NCBI GenBank assembly: GCA_041395245.1
Contig: JAWLAY010000007.1
Span: 124,001-188,000, forward strand
Source: Aquimonas sp041395245
GTDB taxonomy: Bacteria; Pseudomonadota; Gammaproteobacteria; Xanthomonadales; Xanthomonadaceae
Length of the DNA stretch: 64,000 bases
Direction of reading: 5' to 3'
Below the pieces are notes generated by a model. That model made no database searches. It was not told the DNA's origin and worked only from the letters and a program-made list of their open reading frames with translations. Every line of letters begins with the position of its first letter. Positions within the stretch are counted from its first letter, which is position 1. Below are positions 57,432 to 64,000 of the stretch, piece after piece. A program made the translations under genes and the position numbers.

Positions 57432-59573
57432 ATGTCTGAGTCCGCGCCCGCCCCGGCGGCCCCGCGCGGGCTGGATGCCGCGCTCAAGGACACCATTCGT
57501 GCCAGCTACGAACGTTTGAAACAGGCGTTACCGGGTTTCAAGCCGCGTGCGGCACAGGGCCAGATGATTGCCGCGGTCGCCCGTGCGCTGGCGCATGACA
57601 AGGCCATCGCGGTGGTCGAAGCACCGACCGGCACCGGCAAATCGATGGCCTACCTCGTGCCGGGCCTGGCCATCGCGCAATCGCATCGCAAGCGCCTGAT
57701 CGTCAGTACCGCGACCATCGCGTTGCAGGAGCAATTGGTCACGCGCGACATCCCGGCGTTTCTTGGCGCGGTCGGAGGCACGGCGAAAGTCGTGTTGGCC
57801 AAGGGCCGGCAACGCTACGCGTGTACGCGCAACATGAACGAGTTGGGCCAAGGCGACGCGGAGCTTCCGCAAGGCGGATTCGACTTCGGGCCAGACGGGT
57901 GGCAGAACGCGACCTGGCCCAGACGACCACGCGAAGGCGAGCCCAAGCAGATCGCCGAACTGTTGCAGCAACTGCTGGATCGCCGCTGGGATGGCGATCT
58001 CGACCGCCTGCCGATTGCGCTGGCTGACGATACCCGCAGCCTGTTGACGACCTCGGCCGGTGGCTGTGCCAACCGCCGTTGTGCCTTTCTTCAGCAATGT
58101 CCCTTCGTGCACGCACGCAATGCCTTGCGCGATGCCGACATCGTGGTCGCCAACCATGATCTCGTGCTGGCCGATCTGATGCTGGGCATGGACGACGAAG
58201 GATCAGGTGGTGTTCTGCTGCCCGCACCGCAGGACAGCCTGTACGTGTTTGACGAAGCCCATCATCTCGCGTCCAAGGCGATCGATCGTGGCAGCGCGGA
58301 AGTGCATCTGCCTGATGCCATCCGGCGCACCGCGCGACTGGCCGGGCCGCTGCGTGCGGTGTTCGCCAGCAGCGGAAAGGAGCGCATTGGGCGCCTCACC
58401 GCCGACGAGATCGACGCCACCCTGCAGGAGCTGGAGGTGTTGCTCGACGGTCTGCAGCGCGACATCGTGCAGCGCTGGCAGTCCGACCCGACCGAGCGTG
58501 AACCGCTTTGGCGCGCGCCACTCGGGCAGATTTCCGAGGAATGGCGGTTGTGGGCCGGTGCCCTCAACGAACACACCGGCAAGTTGCTGCGCTGGTTGCC
58601 GTCCGCATTGAAAACCCTGTTGGAAAGCACCGCGCCGCTGGATCGCCGCGAGGCCATCGCGCGCGAACTCGGCTTGGCGCGCGAGCGGCTGGAGCGCCAG
58701 CACGCCCTTTGGTTTCTGTGGTCGCTGGAGGAATCCGGCGAGCATGCGCCGACCGCGCGCTGGATCGCACCGGGCCATGACGGTGGACTGGTCTGTCATG
58801 CTTCGGCTGTATCGGCCGCGCCGGTCCTGCGACGCGTCCTCTGGCCGCAAGCCGCAGGCGTGGTGCTGACCTCGGCCACGCTCAGCCTTGGTGGTGATTT
58901 CCGGGCATTGCATGCGCAACTGGGCGTGCCCGACCACGCCGAATCGCTCAGTCTGGCCTCGCCCTTTCAACTCGCACAGCAGGCCAAGCTCGAGGTTCCC
59001 CGTCTGGCCGCCCTGCCGGATGATCGCGAGGCGCACGTACGCGAGATCGTGCACTGGCTGGAGCGCGATCTGGACTGGCAGCAGGGCAATCTGGTGTTGT
59101 TCACCTCGCGTCAGAAATTGGACGCCACCCTGGCCGCACTAAGTCCAGCTCGCCGACTGCGCGTGAAGGCGCAGGGCAGTCTGTCCAAGGCAGCGCTGTT
59201 GGACGCGCATGCGGCAGCGGTCGGAGCGGGCCTCGGCAGTACGCTGTTCGGGCTGGCCAGCTTTGGCGAGGGCCTGGATCTGCCCGGCAAGCTGTGCGAA
59301 ACGGTGGTCATTACCCAACTGCCGTTCGCCGTGCCGACCGATCCTGTCGAAGCGACCTGGGCCGAATGGCTGGAGTCACGCGGGCGCAACGCTTTTGTCG
59401 AAGTCTCGATCCCGCACGCCACCCGGACCCTGATCCAATACTGCGGCCGATTGATTCGCTCGGAGAACGATGTCGGACGCATCGTCATACTGGATCGGCG
59501 GCTGGTAGAAAAGCGTTACGGCGGCAGCATCCTGCGTGCCCTGCCGCCTTTCCGGCAACTAATCGAACGCTGA
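57432..59573 (+). CDS. dinG: ATP-dependent DNA helicase DinG-like (XPD family)
   Basis: A 713-residue superfamily 2 iron-sulfur helicase that unwinds DNA 5'-3' and helps resolve R-loops. Walker A VEAPTGTGKSMAY is at about 62-74 and DEAH (VFDEAHHLASK) at about 272. The iron-sulfur cysteines are C in RYACTRN (about 131) and three in the GGCANRRCAFLQQC segment (about 211-222). Helicase motifs VVLTSATLSLGG, GLASFGEGLDLPG and QYCGRLIRSENDVGRI follow. Length is normal. Confidence 0.93.
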   Translation: MSESAPAPAAPRGLDAALKDTIRASYERLKQALPGFKPRAAQGQMIAAVARALAHDKAIAVVEAPTGTGKSMAYLVPGLAIAQSHRKRLIVSTATIALQEQLVTRDIPAFLGAVGGTAKVVLAKGRQRYACTRNMNELGQGDAELPQGGFDFGPDGWQNATWPRRPREGEPKQIAELLQQLLDRRWDGDLDRLPIALADDTRSLLTTSAGGCANRRCAFLQQCPFVHARNALRDADIVVANHDLVLADLMLGMDDEGSGGVLLPAPQDSLYVFDEAHHLASKAIDRGSAEVHLPDAIRRTARLAGPLRAVFASSGKERIGRLTADEIDATLQELEVLLDGLQRDIVQRWQSDPTEREPLWRAPLGQISEEWRLWAGALNEHTGKLLRWLPSALKTLLESTAPLDRREAIARELGLARERLERQHALWFLWSLEESGEHAPTARWIAPGHDGGLVCHASAVSAAPVLRRVLWPQAAGVVLTSATLSLGGDFRALHAQLGVPDHAESLSLASPFQLAQQAKLEVPRLAALPDDREAHVREIVHWLERDLDWQQGNLVLFTSRQKLDATLAALSPARRLRVKAQGSLSKAALLDAHAAAVGAGLGSTLFGLASFGEGLDLPGKLCETVVITQLPFAVPTDPVEATWAEWLESRGRNAFVEVSIPHATRTLIQYCGRLIRSENDVGRIVILDRRLVEKRYGGSILRALPPFRQLIER

Positions 59574-59664
59574 ATCAGACCGGCGACACCCGCCGCGACA
59601 GCCATGAAATGGCGCAGGACTTGCAACCGGCATCCCACGCCCCGAAGCAGGAAACCCGCCGCCA

Positions 59665-62607
59665 ATGTCCACCCCCGATCCGATCGACACGCCAGAGCCG
59701 GCACTCGATCACATCGACGCCAGTTTGATTCTGGCCTTGATGGGGACCCGACATGTGGCGTCTCTGGCCGAGCTGGTGCTGGCGCGTGCCCTGCAGCTGA
59801 CGGGCTGTCGGGACGGACATGTGCTGCTGGGCACGCCGTGGGCAGAGCACATGCAATCGGTCCCGGAAGCCGATCCATCGTCGTGGATGGCGTTGGCAAA
59901 CGAGGCGCTCGGAACCAGTAGCGGACATGCGCACTCGACCGATCACGAACACCACGCCATCGTGCTGTCCACGCACGAAAGCGGGGCGGCTGCGGTGTTG
60001 ATCCTGCATGGTCCTGAGATTTCCACGGCGACCTCGATACCGCGTCTGCAGCACTGGGCGCTGTGCCTGCACATCGTCGGATTGCGTCTACACGAAGCCT
60101 TCGAGACCGACCAACTGAACGTCGCGGTCCTGCAGTTGGAGCGCACTGAGCGACTCCAGCGCGCCCTGTTCACCATCGCCGACCTGTCGAATGCGGCCCT
60201 GGACATGCCCGCCTTGCTGCGCGGTATGCACGACATCGTGCGTGCACTGATGTATGCCGAGAACTTCTATATCGCTCTTCACGATGGCGTGCGCGACACC
60301 GCCAACTTCATCTATTACGCCGACTCCGATGATGAAAGCAGTGCCGTTATTGTCGACAACGAACTCGCCATGTCGGAGATCCAATACGGACTAACCTGGC
60401 ATGTGATCCGAAAAAAACAGGCGCTGCGCGGAACGCTGGAAGAAATCGAGCAGGAGATCGATGGGCCGCTGCAGCGAATCGGCACGGCGCCCAACAACTG
60501 GCTGGGCGTTCCGATGGTGTCCGGTGACGAGGTGCGCGGCGTTCTCGCCGTGCAAACGTATACCGAAGCGGTGAGTTTCAGTGAGGCAGACCAGAATCTG
60601 TTGAGTTTCGTCGGCACTCACATCCTCAATGCGTTGGAGCGTCATCGGGCGCGCGTCGAACTGGAACGTCAGGTGGCTGACCGCACGCGTGAACTGGCGG
60701 CCACCAACGAAGATTTGCATCAACAGGTCCGTGAGCGCGAACGCGGCGAGCGCCTGCAGAAGGCCTTGTTCAAGGTTGCCGAGTTGTCCGGGCACGATGG
60801 CAGTCTGGTCGACTACTGCTCGGCCCTGCATGTGATCGTCGCCGATCTGATGCCCGCGACGAATTTCTATCTGGCCATGCTTTCCGATGACGGGCGAACA
60901 CTCTCCTTTCCCTATTACATGGACGAGTACCAGCCGAAGCCGGAGCCGCGCGCCATCAGCCGAGGCATGACCGAGTACGTCATTCGCCAGGCACATGCCG
61001 TGCTGATCGATGCCTCGCAGATGCGGGCTTTGATGGAACAGGGTGAGGTGGAAATTCACGGTAAGCCCGCACAGTCGTGGCTGGGCGCACCGCTGATCTG
61101 TACGCGTGGCGTGATGGGCGTGCTGGTGGTGCAGAGCTACTCTGGCGAGGTGGTCTATGCAGAGCGCGAGTGCGAACTGTTGATGTTTGTTGCCTATCAG
61201 GTCGCCAACGGCATGCAGCGGCGTCGGGCCGCCGAGGACTTGCGCAAGGCCAATGCGATGCTGGAACTGCGTGTCGAGGAGCGGACCCGCGAGCTGCGGC
61301 GGCAGATTGAAGAGCGCGAGTTGATCCAGGCCAGGCTGAAACATCAGGTTCTGCACGACACGCTGACCGGCTTGCCCAATCGCGATCTGTTGCGCGAGCG
61401 CTTGGACCGCGCGCTGCAGCGACTGCAAAGCACATCCGGTCCGCCGTTCGCCCTGTTGTTCATCGATGTGGATCGGTTCAAGGTCATCAATGACAGCCTC
61501 GGCCACCAGGCGGGCGACATCGTGCTGATCGAAGTGGCGCGTCGCTTTGAGTCCTGCGTGCGCGACCGCGATATCGTGGCAAGGCTGTCCGGTGACGAGT
61601 TCGCAGTGCTGCTGGAGCAGGCGGAAAATCTTGAAACAGCCATGCGTGTCGCGCAGCGGATCATCGAGACCATTGCCGAGCCGATGTCGATCCTGGACAA
61701 CACGCTACAACCCTCGGTCAGCATCGGAATTGCGCTGGCCGATGTGCACTACCGCAATGCGGACGACCTGCTGCGTGATGCGGACGCGGCGATGTATCGC
61801 GCCAAGACGGCTGGTCGAAACCGTTATCAGGTGTTTCAGAAAGAACTGGATAACGCCGCACACGAGCAGATCGCGCTCGAATTCGATTTGCGTCAGGCCT
61901 TGCTGCGCGAGGAGTTCGAACCGTGGTTCCAGGCCATCGTCGAACTGGGCACCGGAGAAGTCGTCGGCTACGAAGCACTGATGCGTTGGCACCATCCACG
62001 GCGCGGCGTGATGGCACCGGGCGAGTTTCTTGGCGTTGCCGACGAGAGCGGTCTACTGGAGGCCATCGACTGGCAGGTGTTCCGCAAGGCCTGCATCGCG
62101 TTGCCCAACTTGCCGCAGACTCAAGCCTACATCACCCTCAATGTGTCGCCGCGCCATTTCCAGGAAGACCGTTTCGCGGAACGCTTCCTGGGCCTGCTCG
62201 ACGAGCTGGAGGTTCCGCATCAGCGCGTGCGGGTCGAGCTCACCGAAGGCACCTTGTTGCGTCATCCAATGAAGGTACGCAGCAGTCTGGAGCGTCTGAT
62301 CCAGTTTGGTGTCCACACCGCACTCGACGATTTTGGCACCGGCTATTCCTCGTTGAGCTATCTGCACCAGTTCCCGCTTCAGATGCTGAAGATCGACCGC
62401 TCCTTTGTCACCGCGCTGGATGAGGATGACGGCAGCAGCGGGACGGCCATCGTCAGTGCCATTCTGGCCATGGCGGCCTCGCTGGACCTTCAGGTGGTGG
62501 CCGAAGGCATCGAAACCGAGTCGCAACGGCGTCGCCTGATCCACATGGGATGCCGGTACGGGCAGGGTTTTCTGTTTGCGCGTCCGCAGCGCGTCAGCCT
62601 GTTGTAG
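59665..62607 (+). CDS. GAF-GGDEF-EAL cyclic-di-GMP signalling protein
   Basis: A 980-residue cytosolic protein without TM helices. Residues about 1-150 form a GAF-like region, about 160-320 a first GAF, and about 365-520 a second GAF; coiled coils link them. A GGDEF domain (about 565-715) has SGDEF in place of GGDEF, which some active cyclases tolerate. An EAL domain (about 730-975) has GYEALMRWHHP, a DDFGTGYSS loop (about 887) and VAEGIETE, consistent with c-di-GMP phosphodiesterase activity. It may be a bifunctional or GTP-regulated phosphodiesterase. Signal bound by the GAFs unknown. Confidence 0.92.
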   Translation: MSTPDPIDTPEPALDHIDASLILALMGTRHVASLAELVLARALQLTGCRDGHVLLGTPWAEHMQSVPEADPSSWMALANEALGTSSGHAHSTDHEHHAIVLSTHESGAAAVLILHGPEISTATSIPRLQHWALCLHIVGLRLHEAFETDQLNVAVLQLERTERLQRALFTIADLSNAALDMPALLRGMHDIVRALMYAENFYIALHDGVRDTANFIYYADSDDESSAVIVDNELAMSEIQYGLTWHVIRKKQALRGTLEEIEQEIDGPLQRIGTAPNNWLGVPMVSGDEVRGVLAVQTYTEAVSFSEADQNLLSFVGTHILNALERHRARVELERQVADRTRELAATNEDLHQQVRERERGERLQKALFKVAELSGHDGSLVDYCSALHVIVADLMPATNFYLAMLSDDGRTLSFPYYMDEYQPKPEPRAISRGMTEYVIRQAHAVLIDASQMRALMEQGEVEIHGKPAQSWLGAPLICTRGVMGVLVVQSYSGEVVYAERECELLMFVAYQVANGMQRRRAAEDLRKANAMLELRVEERTRELRRQIEERELIQARLKHQVLHDTLTGLPNRDLLRERLDRALQRLQSTSGPPFALLFIDVDRFKVINDSLGHQAGDIVLIEVARRFESCVRDRDIVARLSGDEFAVLLEQAENLETAMRVAQRIIETIAEPMSILDNTLQPSVSIGIALADVHYRNADDLLRDADAAMYRAKTAGRNRYQVFQKELDNAAHEQIALEFDLRQALLREEFEPWFQAIVELGTGEVVGYEALMRWHHPRRGVMAPGEFLGVADESGLLEAIDWQVFRKACIALPNLPQTQAYITLNVSPRHFQEDRFAERFLGLLDELEVPHQRVRVELTEGTLLRHPMKVRSSLERLIQFGVHTALDDFGTGYSSLSYLHQFPLQMLKIDRSFVTALDEDDGSSGTAIVSAILAMAASLDLQVVAEGIETESQRRRLIHMGCRYGQGFLFARPQRVSLL

Positions 62608-62692
62608 GGGTACGCGCGGAATCGTGTCCGATTTCCGCGAGTCGCCGGTTCGACAACATGGCAAGCTGCGGTCCCGTCGTCGCTGTCTTGCT

Positions 62693-62860
62693 CAGGAGCC
62701 TGCGCGGCAGAAGCCGACCGGTCTGCAAAGCCGTCTACGCGGTCCATTATTTCCGCCGATTCTTGGTCCATAGCCGTGCTATGGACCGGCGAATCGTCGA
62801 AAATCTGTCCTCGCGCAGACAACTTTTCGCCTCGATCATTTCTGCCGCGCAGGCTCCTAG
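62693..62860. repeat. Structured multi-hairpin repeat element, copy 3 (168 bp)
   Basis: Outer arms AGGAGCCTGCGCGGCAGAA (62694-62712) and TTCTGCCGCGCAGGCTCCT (62840-62858) pair perfectly. Inner hairpins TGGTCCATAG/CTATGGACC and TCTG-TCCTCGCG-CAGA replace those of copy 1 with paired changes. Conserved sequence is mostly in loops and joins: TGCAAA-CCGTCT, CGGTCCATT, CCTCG and TTTTCGC-TCGAT. It ends two bases before the next ATG. Confidence 0.85.
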
Positions 62861-62862
62861 CC

Positions 62863-64000
62863 ATGTCTTTGCTGGATTCCGATATCTGCTATCGCCAACT
62901 GTGCGCCCGCGACGCGGTCGCCGACGGTCGCTTCTTTGTGGCGGTGCGCACCACGGGTGTGTATTGCCGTCCGATTTGCCCGGCGCGCACACCACGCCGC
63001 GAGAACTGCGACTTTCATCGGACTGCGGCCGCCGCAGAGCAGGCGGGCTATCGACCCTGTTTGCGCTGCCGGCCGGAGTTGGCACCGGCGCATTGGCCCG
63101 TGCTCGACAGCGAGTCACGCCTGGGACGCGCCCTCGCGCTGATGTCCGACGGCATCATGGAGCGCGGCGGTGTGGCGGCCCTCGCTGAAGCCATGCGGTT
63201 GGGCCCGCGGCAGTTGGGTCGCCTGTTCAATGCCGAGCTGGGCGTGACACCTTCGGCGCTATGGCAGACCCAGCGTTTGCTGTTGGCCAAGCAACTGCTG
63301 CATGACAGCGCGCTGTCGATCACCGACATCGCCATGGCAGCGGGTTTTCGCAGCCTGCGTCGCTTCAATGAGCATTTTCTGGCGGTCCACGGACAGCCTC
63401 CTAGCCGTTTGCGCCGACAACGCGCTGCACCAACGGGATTGCCATTGCGATTGGGCTATCGGGGCGCGTATGACTGGCAGGCGATGCTGGATTTTCTGCG
63501 TATGCGCGCCTGGTCGGGCATGGAAGTCATTGCGTCGGGGTGTTACCACCGCGCGGTGATGTTCGATGGCGTCGTCGGCGCATTGCGGGTCAGCCATCTG
63601 CCGCATCGCCAGGCGCTGCAGGTGGAATGGCACGGTGTGGCGCCGCGGCGTTTGCCGACGCTGCTGCGCAAGGTGCGACGCCTGTTCGATCTGGATGCGG
63701 ATCTACCGAGCATCGAGGCTCATTTGCGTGCCGATCCTGCGCTGGCGGCGCGCATCGACGCGCGTCCCGGATTGCGCCTGCCGGGCGCGTGGTCGGTGTT
63801 CGAAGCGGGTTTGCGCGCGCTGCTGGGACAGCAGATCACGGTGAGTGCGGCGCGTCGCCTGGGCGACAGTCTGCTCGGACGCATGCGCCGCTCTGCAGCC
63901 GGGACTGCCATGGGGGTTTGCATCGCGTTCTGCCTGAGCCGTCGAAGGTATTGCCCGAGGACTTGCGTCCGTTGCGCAGCCGCAGGCGCGGCGTCAGGCG
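62863..64000 (+). CDS. Ada zinc domain-AraC-AlkA-type DNA-repair/regulatory protein (3' partial)
   Basis: From ATG 62863 the frame stays open to the window end. Residues about 1-75 form an Ada zinc domain (GVYCRPICPARTPRRENCDFH, then PCLRCRPEL). Residues about 85-190 form an AraC HTH (SITDIAMAAGFRSLRRFNEHF). From about 200 an AlkA-like glycosylase starts, with HhH region LRALLGQQITVSAARRLGDSL; no O6-methyltransferase domain lies between. After about residue 350 the frame loses family character, while adding one G to the run at 63912-63916 gives GLHRVLPEPSKVLPEDLRPL, AlkA-like. No ribosome site fits between repeat copy 3 and the ATG. Confidence 0.85.
   Translation, partial: MSLLDSDICYRQLCARDAVADGRFFVAVRTTGVYCRPICPARTPRRENCDFHRTAAAAEQAGYRPCLRCRPELAPAHWPVLDSESRLGRALALMSDGIMERGGVAALAEAMRLGPRQLGRLFNAELGVTPSALWQTQRLLLAKQLLHDSALSITDIAMAAGFRSLRRFNEHFLAVHGQPPSRLRRQRAAPTGLPLRLGYRGAYDWQAMLDFLRMRAWSGMEVIASGCYHRAVMFDGVVGALRVSHLPHRQALQVEWHGVAPRRLPTLLRKVRRLFDLDADLPSIEAHLRADPALAARIDARPGLRLPGAWSVFEAGLRALLGQQITVSAARRLGDSLLGRMRRSAAGTAMGVCIAFCLSRRRYCPRTCVRCAAAGAASG

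Overview
The window is a high-GC chromosomal segment of a gammaproteobacterium, most likely of the Xanthomonadales (Lysobacterales), perhaps Rhodanobacteraceae-like. This placement is an inference from gene content: a magnesium-type HemB without zinc cysteines, FabA/FabB, a PilU-type retraction ATPase, the mreBCD-mrdA-rodA cluster, a dipeptidyl-peptidase IV-like S9 enzyme, a quinol-type nitric oxide reductase with NnrS, and secreted proteins ending in an F-x-D-G-F-E/D motif. I saw no tRNA, rRNA, CRISPR array, complete insertion sequence or prophage.

Layout. 1-10.8 kb: a 5'-incomplete cyclase-like/Ser-Thr kinase fusion, a beta-barrel porin, an SDR, a permease-ATPase-ATPase ABC fusion, hemB, aroE, a YkgJ-type protein, an Xre-ImmA/PIN toxin-antitoxin-like pair and two small unknown proteins. 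10.9-17.7 kb, minus strand: fabB-fabA, sirB2-like, nnrS, norB and an Fnr/Dnr-like regulator whose N-terminus is split by a one-base frameshift. Fnr-type boxes precede norB and nnrS, and a third precedes cydA about 33 kb away. 17.8-22 kb: pilU, a DUF4398/OmpA pair, a YdcH protein and a PfkB kinase. 22.2-27.8 kb: the rod-shape operon mreB-mreC-mreD-mrdA-rodA.

27.8-46.6 kb: secreted and accessory genes: tail-fibre-like secreted proteins, an S9 peptidase, an Xre/RES toxin-antitoxin pair with a palindromic operator, PhoX, a rhomboid protease, divergent lrp/ald, a discoidin-domain protein, YcgL, a membrane ankyrin-repeat protein, a delta-60-repeat protein, a di-haem oxidase and a metallo-beta-lactamase-fold protein. 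46.7-54.2 kb: a cytochrome bd locus (cydX, NifX-like, cydB, cydA) in which the 5' part of cydB is replaced by an AT-richer unrecognised segment. It is followed by a sulfane-sulfur module: a FisR-like sigma-54 regulator, persulfide dioxygenase, TauE/SafE exporter and a 1-Cys-type peroxiredoxin. 54.2-64 kb: a possible orphan plus-strand transcript, rsuA-rsmC-DUF2237, ychJ, dinG, a large GAF-GGDEF-EAL protein and a 3'-incomplete Ada/AlkA-type gene.

The most unusual non-coding signal is a family of three long, multi-hairpin intergenic elements (about 34.4, 46.7 and 62.7 kb). They share CTAG/CAGGAG-type ends, a 19-22 bp outer stem and inner hairpins. Several stems differ in sequence between copies but keep their pairing, which points to a selected or actively maintained structure. 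Two apparent frameshifts sit in G runs (fnr-like and ada-like), so base-call error must be considered before calling either gene broken.
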